The position numbers were made by a program, and so were the translations under genes. A stretch of 64,000 nucleotides of DNA. Origin: Strigamia acuminata (taxonomy: Eukaryota; Arthropoda; Chilopoda; Geophilomorpha; Linotaeniidae). The stretch is taken from positions 35,893,608 through 35,957,607 of the forward strand of contig OX442314.1 of NCBI GenBank assembly GCA_949358305.1, written 5' to 3'. Below are positions 20,901 to 29,240 of this stretch, one piece after another. Position 1 is the stretch's first letter. Each line of letters starts with the position of its first letter. The notes under the pieces are model-generated. The model worked only from the letters and a program-made list of their open reading frames with translations. It made no database searches and had not been told where the DNA came from.

Positions 20901-23223
20901 ACGACGCATCATATACAATCCGGAGTTTTGTGGTTGCGCGAGATTCATCGATAACTGGACGGTGTGGGATGTAGTAAATCGGGTGGTCCCTGTTGTTGTC
21001 CGTACTTGGGATCTTCTCCACGATTCCCGTCCTCAATTGTTCGTCAATTACGCTCTTGTATTGGAGATATAACTTGGGGTTTTTTCTAAATTTATTTACC
21101 AAGGCCCAAAATCTTCGTTTTGCTTGTTCTCGGTTGTCGTCTAGTTCTTGGGGATTTATTTTCCAGGGCAGGCTGACCTCGTAATGGTCGTCAACCCATT
21201 CGATCTCCTTTTCGAAATTCTCAATCGTTTTTTGTTCGTCCTCGTTTTGGTCAACCATAGTCTCGTGTTTGATCCCAATCGATTCGAGGTTCCAGAAGCG
21301 TTCTAGGAGTTCAGCATTATTGTCAATTATTTCTACTTTGTTTACCCGAACAATGGAAGAAACAACGGTTTGGTTCTCCCCAGATGAGCCATGCAACGTC
21401 CAGCCAAATATAGTCTCGATGGCCATCAAATTCGTATCGATTCTCTCCTGTCGTCCTGTAGTTACACGCCAAAAGTTGTCTACCCCGATGAGTATGGCGA
21501 TTCCGTCGTCCATTCGTGTATTGTTATCGTACGTCAATCGAATGTTTCGCTTCTTTAACTCGTCCAAAATTTTCGTGTCGGGTTTCGTCTTCATTGACTG
21601 CATGATCCACGGTGATTCGAGCGCTTCTAATTCCAAACTACAAGTAGTGTCATGACAATTATTCAAATTCAATTTTAATATTCTGCGTTTGGTAGTTTTC
21701 GGTTCAATTTCTCCGAATGTTAGCAGAGTAATATCTTGTTCTCCCGTCTGTTTTAATCCCAATTCGCTGGCCAATTTTTCAGTCACGAAACTTTTTTGCG
21801 ACCCGCCATCCAAAAAACATTGAACCTTCTTTCTCTTCGTGTGTCCTTCAACCTCGACCATCAGGAGCTGCAAAAACAAGGTTGATTCCATGCCCACGCC
21901 ACTCGCAACAGATGTTATTGTTGTGACTTCGTTTGGTTTCGTCACTTCTTTTGGTTTCGTGGCTTCCGTATCGCACAAATATGTGTGATGACTCTTTTCG
22001 CATTTTTTACATCTAAACCTAGTTTTGCATTTAGATGCGATGTGTCCTTCCTTTAGGCAGCGGTAACATCGCCTCGATTTCAAACAGGCGGCTTTTCGTT
22101 CTGGAACAGTCAAAGGACAGTCTGGGCTTGTGTGCTCTTCCTTTTGGCAAAAGGTGCACTTGTAGACGAAAGTTGACAACGCCGAAGCGGAGCCATTTGG
22201 GTTAGGTTTGGAATTTAATTTTTTCGTTACCTCCTCCATTTTCTTGACGGTGGGCTCCCTCTTCTCCATTATCGTGGTTTTATTCTTTATCGCGCTCGTC
22301 CTCTCTCGCATCTCGATCTCAAAACGGAAAAAACTTAGAAATTCCTTAACTGACCATGGCAAATCTCCTCGAGGGCGTGTGAAGTCGTGTTGGAGTGAGT
22401 CCGGAGTTGCTCGTGTCAAAATCGGATACAAGAGTGAGCCAAATGTCGTCGCCTCCACTCCCAAATTTTCCAGGCTTTTCACGTGTAGATCGCAAAAGTC
22501 GTATAATTTCCGCATCGCAGCAATATCGTCACTATTTTTCACTGGTTCGATCTCCAAAAATTTCTGCATGTGAGCGTTGATTATTAATTCTTTCTTACCG
22601 AATCTGGTCGTTAGCAAGCCGATCGCTGTATCGTAGTTTGCATCGGTCACGGTGAGACCGCTTATTGCGTTGGCTGCCAAACCTTCCACTAGTGATCTCA
22701 AATAAACAAATTTTGCGGTTTTGGGTAAAGCGAGATTATTATGTACACTCAGCTGAAAGTTCGCCCAGAAATCGGTCCATGTTTCTGGAGTTCCTTGAAA
22801 CTTGACGATTTCTAACTTTGGTAATTTCATATTACTGTATTGCTGGTTCAAATTCAGTACGAGTGGGTCCGGGTTGGGGTTCGGGTTGGGCGGTGGAATT
22901 AACGGTGGTACTTGCGTTTTTATCAAAGCTAACTCCTTCAGAGTCAGTTCCAATCGAGTGTTTGCGGCAATTAACTCGTCTTGAAAATCCTCGACCTCCG
23001 TCGTATCGTTTGCGACTTCGTTTATGTCGGTTATTCCGTCGGTCACGAGGATATCTAGTTTGTCAATCTTCGTCCATTTCGAACGCATCTGTGCCTGGAT
23101 GCACAGGAGTTTGGCTTCATCCAACGGATCCGCTTTTAACTCGTTCCTCAACGTGTTGAACAGCGCTCGAATATTTGCCCTCATTGCATCTCTTTGTGTG
23201 CGGTTTCTTTCCAACTCATCCAT
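17911..23223 (-). CDS. BEL/Pao Gag-Pol polyprotein
   Basis: 1770 residues in one frame. Approximate order: gag with the DUF1759-type core (130-300, 'MKLPKLEIVKFQG'), then three zinc knuckles near 355-368 ('CTFCQKEEHTSPDC'), 385-398 ('CYRCLKEGHIASKC') and 403-416. Retropepsin-like protease follows near 468-480 ('CFLDGGSQKSF', with DGG where D-S/T-G is usual), then RT 740-930 ('MLGDIEKAFHRIW' and 'DDLYVDDFI'). RNase H lies at about 1068-1190 ('IFCDASPRAYG'). Integrase has an HHCC finger at about 1378-1420 and DDE residues in 'GVDFAGP' (1445), 'YSDNAKTF' (1506) and 'GGFWERMV' (1556). A DUF5641-type C-terminus covers about 1655-1745. All catalytic positions except the odd protease Gly look intact. 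The last 30 residues cross a 19-G run, so the exact C-terminus is sensitive to sequencing error. Confidence 0.95.
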   Translation of the reverse strand: MDELERNRTQRDAMRANIRALFNTLRNELKADPLDEAKLLCIQAQMRSKWTKIDKLDILVTDGITDINEVANDTTEVEDFQDELIAANTRLELTLKELALIKTQVPPLIPPPNPNPNPDPLVLNLNQQYSNMKLPKLEIVKFQGTPETWTDFWANFQLSVHNNLALPKTAKFVYLRSLVEGLAANAISGLTVTDANYDTAIGLLTTRFGKKELIINAHMQKFLEIEPVKNSDDIAAMRKLYDFCDLHVKSLENLGVEATTFGSLLYPILTRATPDSLQHDFTRPRGDLPWSVKEFLSFFRFEIEMRERTSAIKNKTTIMEKREPTVKKMEEVTKKLNSKPNPNGSASALSTFVYKCTFCQKEEHTSPDCPLTVPERKAACLKSRRCYRCLKEGHIASKCKTRFRCKKCEKSHHTYLCDTEATKPKEVTKPNEVTTITSVASGVGMESTLFLQLLMVEVEGHTKRKKVQCFLDGGSQKSFVTEKLASELGLKQTGEQDITLLTFGEIEPKTTKRRILKLNLNNCHDTTCSLELEALESPWIMQSMKTKPDTKILDELKKRNIRLTYDNNTRMDDGIAILIGVDNFWRVTTGRQERIDTNLMAIETIFGWTLHGSSGENQTVVSSIVRVNKVEIIDNNAELLERFWNLESIGIKHETMVDQNEDEQKTIENFEKEIEWVDDHYEVSLPWKINPQELDDNREQAKRRFWALVNKFRKNPKLYLQYKSVIDEQLRTGIVEKIPSTDNNRDHPIYYIPHRPVIDESRATTKLRIVYDASSHEKGCYSLNDCLCKGPNLLPKLVNILLKFRTGIIGMLGDIEKAFHRIWLKMKERDVTRFFWLEDGWDGSESVKIVELRQTRVLFGSKPSPFLLGATVKHHVEEYEEENPNTCQRLNDDLYVDDFITSLNEVTEAIQVYHESKNILSEANMNLTKWKTNCIKLREEFIKDDPTCAELVSQTETKVLGVRWETETDELSLDISELLNEVKFTKYTKRFIIKVTAMVFDPLGFANPFVVTAKIIFQELWKLNVGWDTPIPESVKKSWENWYVQIPYLENLKFSRKLLNWGGICVEKRIHIFCDASPRAYGVVAYARVLDSKTKCVNVDFIISKCRVAPLKELTLPKLELMGALLAARLIPTLQSTLGCDKFTVWTDSKIVLHWLREPKNRPVTFVHNRVREIGEVIKKEDWRHCPGKDNPADLVTRGVNVSELTNDTMWMKGPSWLTQDESTWPQEVESTQQIEEEDKIVVSATQMEITVPEIDYNRFSSWEKLKRVTAWVFRYLTNLKTKRKNGDAITNEELQTSEQYWVKYLQQTNFKEENKRLHEGKLLEKTSLIYKLSPILDENGIIRATHRWALADLTRDVREPYIIPHAHPLTRLIIRDEHEKTLHGGLADTLASFREKFWISRARKTIKCVLNKCVTCRKAQGRLAREKWGLLPMDRVSPCEPFEICGVDFAGPLYTKVGAKTYIALFTCAVTRAVHLELVSNLSTDRFIDSMKRFICKRGIPKTIYSDNAKTFKRTEKELNIFLSSLSQEQFQGFLTMRNITWKYIVENAPWWGGFWERMVRSVKLALKKTIGKNALDFEGLATILAEVEAVVNSRPLTYVYDDPSEHPPLTPSHFLVGKRLTYLPTLPKFSVVPGRKDEILRAWKHRQNLLQLFWNRWTKEYLVELKQHRGNSNNFKFKSGDVVLIEDQNRPRLTWKYGRVVSTKTGRDGKIRSCELKLANGTTMRRPIQRLCHLEVETEVHPPPPPPGDGGTVETEFQRGHKLGVNSK
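17963..18000 (-). other. Polypurine tract region next to the 3' LTR
   Basis: On the minus strand a G-rich purine tract, including a 19-base homopolymer at 17977-17995, lies directly before the LTR that starts TGTTG. It also codes for the 'HPPPPPPG' stretch of the polyprotein. Confidence 0.6.
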
Positions 23224-23256
23224 TCCTCGTAATTTCCTTGGTTATTTCTCGAATTT

Positions 23257-23274
23257 TCCCGGGTTTCGGCACCA
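23257..23274 (-). promoter_or_regulatory. Primer-binding site complementary to tRNA-Phe
   Basis: The plus-strand sequence 'tcccgggtttcggcacca' is the 3' end of eukaryotic tRNA-Phe including CCA, recalled from the usual tRNA sequence. It lies two bases from the 5' LTR border and 33 bases ahead of the start codon. It would prime minus-strand DNA synthesis. Confidence 0.85.
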
Positions 23275-23276
23275 AA

Positions 23277-23580
23277 TGTTGCGGCAGCAACTCGTTATTT
23301 GTTGGGAGTTTGATTGAAATAGTTTTAGAAAGCCAAATGGATGTGATTTCACTGGATTTTACCGGTGACAAAAAAGACACGTACACACTCACAGAATTAC
23401 ATCTGGACAGTGAACTTTATTTTTATGACAGGAAACCAAGCCAACCAACTTTTCCCCCTCTAAAAGTCATAAACTCCTCGTTTTACATTGGGGTCACCAA
23501 AGTGACCTTCTAGCGACCAAACATGGCGTCACTTGCTATTTACTCCCAATTTATGTCCCCTTTGAAATTCAGTTTCAACA
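23277..23580 (-). repeat. 5' LTR of the BEL/Pao element
   Basis: Same sequence as 17659-17962. In the element's sense it starts TGTTGAAACTG and ends GCCGCAACA. Confidence 0.95.
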
Positions 23581-23585
23581 CTGTG
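23581..23585. repeat. Target-site duplication of the BEL/Pao element, right copy
   Basis: 'ctgtg', identical to 17654-17658. Confidence 0.95.
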
Positions 23586-24295
23586 CAGTTAATATTGGTA
23601 CTGTAAGACTGCATTCCAATTTATGAGTGTAGCATTTATCAAAAAAGAATTCCTTACAGCTAATTTTGGTTTCTAATTTGATTTCTTCTGTCTGATCAAA
23701 TTTTATTATTTCAATTGCTAAATTTGTATTCCTGTCGTATTATTCTCCGCTGTGAAATTTGCTTCCTCGTCTTGGTATACTTTGAGTTTGTTGAATTTCT
23801 ACGTCCTTTTTAATTTGTAGTTTAATGAAATTGTATGGTCTTATTTTGCCATCATGGCGTCGAATTCTATTCTGTTGACTATGGCTGCCAGATTTTGTGA
23901 TTCCAAAGTTTTTGTGAAGACGAAAATTTTGGTCGGTATTTACCGTTTCAATTCTCTGTTTGATAAATTTATTCATAAAAAGTGATTTTAATTCCCACTC
24001 TGTATCAGTTCGATAGTTGGTTTAGTTAATTTTGAGTGCAGTGGAACTGATGGAACTTGTGGTCCTCTGTGACTAATACTTATTTCTTGATTTGAAGCTA
24101 GCAGAAGCAGAATTGTGTGGTGGTTTCATTACTTTATTATTCCATGTTGCAATTTTTTGAAAAGTTAATTTTGTACTGTAGGACTGGTTTCCAGTTTGTG
24201 AGCGTACCCTTTAATGGATACAATACAGTGTAGATAATATTGGTACAGTAGGACTGCATTCCAATCTATGAGTGTAGCGTTTACCAGTTATATAG
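23586..24295 (+). repeat. Repeat R3, copy 2, with units of the dispersed 'gtaagactgcatt' motif
   Basis: The match to copy 1 is at 23850-23990. Units of a roughly 70-bp motif ('ggtactgtaagactgcattc', 'atgagtgtagcatttat') stand at 23594, 24171 (diverged) and 24243. With the unit at 17596 they form a broken tandem series. No gene seen. Confidence 0.6.
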
Positions 24296-24705
24296 ATTCA
24301 AAAAGAATGTACAGCTAAAGAGATGGAAACCAAGCAGCAGACAGACTTTTTGGTCCACCATCAACCGAGTTTGGTGGTGAGTTTGAAAAAAATTCACCAT
24401 TGGAAATATGACAAGTGTGTTTCTAACGGCAAACTACACACATTTGCCTTTACCATTGTCCTAATTCGTTTCCAAAATAGGTTTCTAATGCCAAAGCTCA
24501 CAAATTCGCCATATAAATGATTTCTGAAATACTGCAAACGTATTTGGAAGGCTTTATGAGCTGTTGGTGACATGATAGTCGCATTTACTACATCTATTGA
24601 CTTAATATTTATTTACAAAAACTTGTAGTAGTTTCTACAGAAGTTCCTAAAGCAAATTAACAAATTAACGGGCCCCGCAACTGATTTCAGCGAGGTGAAA
24701 AATAA
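24295..24705 (+). repeat. Repeat R4, copy 1
   Basis: About 400 bp starting 'attcaaaaagaatgtacagc', through 'tggtccaccatcaaccgagt' and ending near 'gggccccgcaactgatt'. It recurs in the same orientation at 32850-33255 with scattered differences. The 65-codon frame at 24323 is broken in copy 2, so it is probably not a gene. Confidence 0.85.
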
Positions 24706-25600
24706 GGAAAACACAGTTTTTCCAATGCCGCATCAAAAGGCCAACATGGCCGCTCATTTATTAACGTGAAGACACTTCCAAAAAGTTTACAGAACAAATC
24801 ATCTGATGATCAAGAAATACAATCAAACAAAGAATAAATCCTTACGCAAATAATACAGATTCACATTTGGTACAGCGACCGCAATCATGCAATAGCAAAA
24901 CACAACACTTATCTTGTGATGTGAAATACACAAATGCAAACAGAGAGGTTGCATGCATTGACCACTCGCATGACCCACACAATTAAACACTTAGGATGAG
25001 TAATGCAATGCCCGAGAATAAACATAAAAACATATCGCACGCATAACGCGATAAATCTCAAACTCGCGTCTAAACAAATCGCAAACAACAAACGTCCACA
25101 AATCTAGACAACTAAAGTCGATCATAACTGACACTTAAAGTTAACAGTTGTGAACGAGTCGGAGCGTGCCCAACTCCTTCCTGCATTGGTGGTGCTCTTG
25201 GTCACCATCGACCAGGTGGACAAAGGTGGTATGGTGGCGCCGGTGGTGAACACAGGTGGTGTTGGTATGGAGGCGGCGGTGGTGGTGGACAGATGTGATT
25301 CCAATACTGACATAATACCGCTTAGTATCGGCCAAAGACGGCTTGTTGACTGCAGGTAAGCGGGCGTCTGACTGGTCGACTGCAGGTCTGACACAGTCCG
25401 TGCGTTCTTGGAGACGGACAAACACGTGTAGATGGTGCGGTTGAGCGTGCCGGTGTGCGTTCACCTGGTCGTGTAGTTCTCTGGCCACAATTAATTCCTG
25501 ACACATTGGTCGCAACGCGTCAAAAACTTTGCTACGTGTTTTATCGGTTTGGGGAAAGGTAATTAAAAATTGGTCTGAGAGCGGTGGCTGCCATTGAGGC
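24705..25600 (-). other. Possible exon-like frame of unknown origin
   Basis: On the minus strand two overlapping frames (25122-25421 and 25141-25515) are open through a His/Thr/Pro-rich stretch. The end of one ('ARSDSFTTVNF') shares about 20 bases with 12379-12399 in the region after the 16-bp minisatellite. I do not recognise a protein. The rest (24705-25120) holds nothing I can name. Confidence 0.25.
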
Positions 25601-25604
25601 TTAA

Positions 25605-25690
25605 ACTTACTTATACTTAAACTTTCTCTTGCTTACACTTACCCTTACTTATACCTAAACTTACTCATACTTAAACTTACTTGTACTTAA
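25605..25690 (-). repeat. Degenerate relative of the 16-bp minisatellite
   Basis: Read on the minus strand, it is a series of 'aagtttaagtataagta'-like units with substitutions, matching the start of the array at 11953. Confidence 0.7.
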
Positions 25691-25970
25691 TTTGTAACGG
25701 TCGATTCTTTGAACCAATTTCGCCGAAAAAACCACGTCCGACCCACCCTTTTGAACAAAATTCTTGACAGTGGCCACGTCGACCACACGGTGACCCCGAC
25801 GAACCCGGGAATGAGGGAGACAAAGGTTTTCTCCATCGAGGATGCTCAGAAGCTCGCCGCCCATTCGCCTAGAGTCATCCGAGTGGCACAACCTTGCCAC
25901 GAAGCGTTGGACATGATAATTTCGGCCACCAGAGCAAGAAATACATCCACACGCAATTACACGCCGATAA
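25690..25970 (+). other. Repeat fragment also found at 39275-39350
   Basis: The stretch 'accacgtccgacccaccctt' to 'gacagtggccacgtc' (about 25725-25782) recurs at 39284-39335. A frame at 25709-26086 stays open ('RPTLLNKILDSGHVDHT', 'SIEDAQKLAAHSPRVIRV') and may be a retroelement polyprotein scrap. I cannot assign it. The hAT-type element interrupts it at 25975. Confidence 0.4.
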
Positions 25971-26790
25971 TAACCAGTGTTGTATCTCGTTCACTAAATC
26001 GCGAACTAGTTCTAGTTCGCGTTCATCACCGTTTTCAATTTAGGGAACTAGTTCTAGTTCCCGTTTACCCCCAAAACTCCAAGTGAACTAAGTTCTAGTT
26101 CAGTTCTAGTTCAGTTCATTTTAAAAATATTTTTTTGCGAATTCAAATTTTTATTTACACCATTTTATACTGTAAACTGTGTGGTCTCCATTCTCCGTGT
26201 TTTTCCCCAGTCGTTTCCACAATTCATCGAGAAGATTCAGGGGTGTTAGCCCCGTTTCAATCCAACAATCAACCAGCAGATCCATGCCTTCGAAGGAAAA
26301 CGTCAGGGCGACGTCTACCGATTCTACGAGATCGCGCCGATCGCGAACGGACGAAAAAGTCCAAATTTCGGCCCGAAAACGATTGTAAGTATCCACAAAA
26401 CCTTGTAGATGAAGTCTTGGGGCACAATTTGGTGCCAAGAACACAACAAACGGACCGTTCGTTGGCTCGGAAACGACGAAAAACCGAAAACGAAAATTCG
26501 GCGATCGTCGCTACGTGTTCGAAAATCGAGAAAACAGTCGGAAATTTCAAAAAATACCGCGATTTTGTGTGTTGGATAAATTCCTCCAATCGAGCCCCAT
26601 GCTTAAAGAAATCGTCAATGATTGGCTGTGACATAAAACGTCCGGTGAACGAACTAGAACTGAACTAGAACGTAGTTCGCGTCAAAAAAACGAACTTCGT
26701 TCGTTTTTCCCGTTCTTTCAAAACGGGGAACTAGTTCGCGTTTGTAGTTCTCGTTCGTTAGTTCTCATTCGATACAACACTGATAATAAC
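25967..26790. mobile_element. hAT-type DNA transposon, 808 bp, non-autonomous
   Basis: The element itself is 25975-26782, flanked on both sides by the 8-bp duplication 'ataataac' (25967-25974 and 26783-26790). Ends are imperfect inverted repeats starting 'cagtgttgtatc'. Both subterminal zones are packed with 'gaactagttc'/'ctagttc'-type motifs, as in hAT transposase-binding arrays. Overlapping frames inside (26135-26668 plus, 26269-26634 minus) show no hAT dimerisation or BED-finger signature I recognise. It probably depends on another copy's transposase. Confidence 0.9.
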
Positions 26791-26794
26791 TATG

Positions 26795-27240
26795 ACGAAT
26801 TCTCCCCAAATAAAGTCTAATAAGATGATCAATGAATAGAATTGAATTATCTCAAAAATAGTCTAACAAATGATGTAGATTTCCTCGATATTCCTTTCGA
26901 TATGCAGGTGTAATATGAACTAACTTTCCAAAAACTCTTGAAATTGTCTTTCTCAGAAAGTGACTTGCTCTCACGAATTCTTCTCTTATCTATCGAGGAA
27001 ACAATTGCCCACTATTAACCTAATTATGCGTCTGTACGCTAAATTAGAAGCGACAATCTCGACTTAACAATAAGTTTTAAATCAACATAAACTCTAATGA
27101 GAAATCCAAAACTAAAAACCAATTACTAACCCTTCTCGAAATCCAGGAAAAACTCTCGCATAAACTAGAAGCAAACTTTATAGCTTAAAACTAACAAAAA
27201 ACACATCAATTCAATCAGAAAACACAAAAAGCAAATAAAT
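26795..27240. other. No gene seen
   Basis: AT-rich, with no long frames or recognised repeats. Confidence 0.6.
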
Positions 27241-27277
27241 GTTAAGTGCAACAGAAAATGACAGCTTTTTCTTCTCT

Positions 27278-27560
27278 TCAGGCTTCACTGAAGTGCAAGT
27301 TGAATTCCACGCTTGGCGCATCATCGACTTCCTTTACCGCCGCGAACTCCCCATCACCGCGAATCCCAGTTCCTTCGCCGAATCCAAACTTAAATTGCGT
27401 TGTGTCTTCATATTGTCTACCGGTATTGGTAAACATTTTGGTTGTGCATGTGAGGGACAGCTTCACGCGTACTCCCTTCAACGTTCCATTCCAAGACGCT
27501 ATTTTCTCTTTGGTGTGTCGTACAATGTACTCTAATCGCTTGGTTTTCTCTTGTAGAATT
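27278..27560 (-). CDS. Second member of the family-X small protein (partial)
   Basis: A 159-codon frame (27278-27757) is open, but only its last 90 residues resemble the protein at 9925-10311. Shared features are a basic stretch, then 'VKLSLTCTTKMF' and 'TTQFKFGF' in the same spacing, then an acidic Ser-containing tail. The part upstream of about 27560 looks like chance reading frame. I could not fix the real start. The two copies differ at many codons while keeping these blocks, which suggests selection on a protein rather than a recent copy. Confidence 0.45.
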
Positions 27561-27805
27561 CTATTAGAAATTCGGGACTTGCAAAAGGCGCGATACTGCC
27601 GGCAAACAAGCGGGCAGCAAGCTAAACGATTGACCCACAAAGGTCCAGCAGCGGAAATCAAAGGCAAACAGACCCAAAAAAGTCTGTGAAAGCACGGGAA
27701 AACCAAACGCGAAGACGTCAATGCTGAGAGAAGTCTTTTCAAAAAGAGAAAATGCATCGAGGCGAACTAAACCAATAAACAAGGCATTCAGTGTGTGAAA
27801 CCCAG

Positions 27806-28660
27806 TCAATAAATCCATAGTTGCGCTCGCAACAGCGCTGTATCGTTTTTCTTGTCAACTATGACTAGCGGGGTTGCCCAATCCGAAAATGCGATTGGTT
27901 GGTAAATCCCATCCGCAACTCCCTTGTCCAATGCTTTCTCCACTGCCCCACGCAAAGCCACAGGTACGGGCCTCGCGAGAAAGAAACTCGGCTTCACACC
28001 ACCTTTCAGATAGAGTTGTACATCCAGGTGGACCTGTATATAAATCCAAAGAATCCTGAAAAACATCCTTATACTCTTGAAGCAATAGTCTTAATACTTT
28101 GTCCTCTTCCTCTAAATCTGCAATTAACTCTTGTGGGGTCTTTGACCTGTTGATCCCCTGGTGCATCCCTTGTTGTCTCTCTAGCCTGTAGGTCAGGACA
28201 GTTCTTACAGAACGAGATTGCCTCGTGGCTTCCCTTTCCAGAAGTATTCTGGCTGACCTGCAGTGACCAAGAACCGCAGCTTCACTTCCTCATTCCGCAG
28301 GTAGATCTCTCCAAGTGCGGGTCTCCTTTCGCCAAAGTAACCAATCACATTGCTTAAAGTCAAAGTATCTCTGGAGATCAACGAATATATTGAGCCAGTG
28401 TCCACTATTGCTACCACAGGGATCTTGCCCAGTTACATTGACATGCGAAAGGGGTCATCCTTGTTATAATCAGGATTTCGTATTCAACATCCCGGTTGGG
28501 TGATCGAGGGAACATAATTCATCGGGGTGCAGCTCTGCTGAAAGGGCTGGTATGCGGGCCTTTGACCACCACCGCGTGCACGTCCGCGTCCGGTACGCCC
28601 TCCTTGACCCCGTTGTTGGGTCGCCGATGGTCCTGCATTTGGATCGAGTGTCCACGACCT
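27806..28660 (-). pseudogene. Ty3/gypsy remnant: Gag C-terminus, protease, start of RT
   Basis: On the minus strand, in order: an Arg/Gly-rich Gag tail (about 28640-28500), an aspartic protease with 'IVDTGSIYSLIS' (28417-28205), then a linker and the beginning of RT ('LLLQEYKDVFQDSL' near 28060, 'QPIAFSDWATPLVIVDKK' near 27870). The pieces lie in different frames. The copy stops abruptly inside RT. The same RT segment starts the neighbouring fragment and two other fragments in this window, so all belong to one gypsy family. Confidence 0.8.
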
Positions 28661-29240
28661 GTCTGCTGCATCTGTCGAATTCTTTTGAAATCCACTTGAA
28701 ATTCCAAATATGCAACTTGTTTCCTGAAAAACTCACATTTCCTTCTTACAAGACGGAAATTCGCTTTCTTCAGTCTTTTCAGAACTTCCCTGACCATTTT
28801 CACATGTAGTTCATATGTGTCCGTAGCGATTAAAATGTCGTCCTGATATGGTGAGACATCATCGAGGTCAGCAAACATTGTACACTGGAATACTCCGCTG
28901 CTTGATATCATTCCAAACGGTAATCTCGTGACTGCGAAGAGTTCTTTATGGGTGTAAATTGCAGCTGCGTATGAACTCTCTTCAGTGAGCATCACCTTTT
29001 GGTAAGCCTGTCTGATGTCAATCTTGGAAAAATATTTTTTTCTTTCAAGTCTAGCCAAAATATCAGAGACTCTAGACAATGGGTATGGATCTGGTAAAAT
29101 AGCTCGGTTCACAGTTGACCGGTAATCTCTGCATAACCGCACCGTACTGTCTTTCTTGTCAACTATAACCAGCGGAGTTGCCCAATCCGAAAATGCGATT
29201 GGTTGGTAAATTTCATCCGCAACTCCCTTATCTACCACAG
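28660..29240 (-). pseudogene. Ty3/gypsy RT fragment
   Basis: The frame holds RT boxes 'DWATPLVIVDKKDSTVRLCR', 'YFSKIDIRQAYQKV', 'LPFGMISSSGVFQ' and the active site 'SPYQDDILIAT'. It is open and well kept over about 190 residues, then jumps at about 28670 into Gag of the adjacent copy. Two copies of one family therefore lie head to tail. Integrase and RNase H are missing. Confidence 0.85.

Larger units (their letters stand above)
17659..23580 (-). mobile_element. Full-length BEL/Pao LTR retrotransposon
   Basis: The 5.9-kb element reads on the minus strand. It has two 304-bp LTRs (TGTTG...CAACA), a 5-bp target duplication, a tRNA-Phe-type primer site, and one open frame of 1770 codons with gag, protease, RT, RNase H and integrase. 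A purine-rich tract lies next to the 3' LTR. I found no difference between the LTRs by eye and no break in the frame. It looks like a recent and possibly still active insertion among old debris. It sits between two units of a local tandem motif. Confidence 0.95.

Noticed and set aside
24323-24520. 65-codon frame in repeat R4
   Set aside because: The second R4 copy has deletions that break it, so it is not under protein-level constraint.
26135-26668. 177-codon frame inside the hAT-type element as a transposase
   Set aside because: Too short, no BED finger or hATC motif, and both strands are open. Better explained as a non-autonomous element.
27246-27689. 147-codon plus-strand frame with Ser/Pro-rich product
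   Set aside because: It lies opposite the minus-strand frame that resembles the family-X protein and has no similarity of its own.
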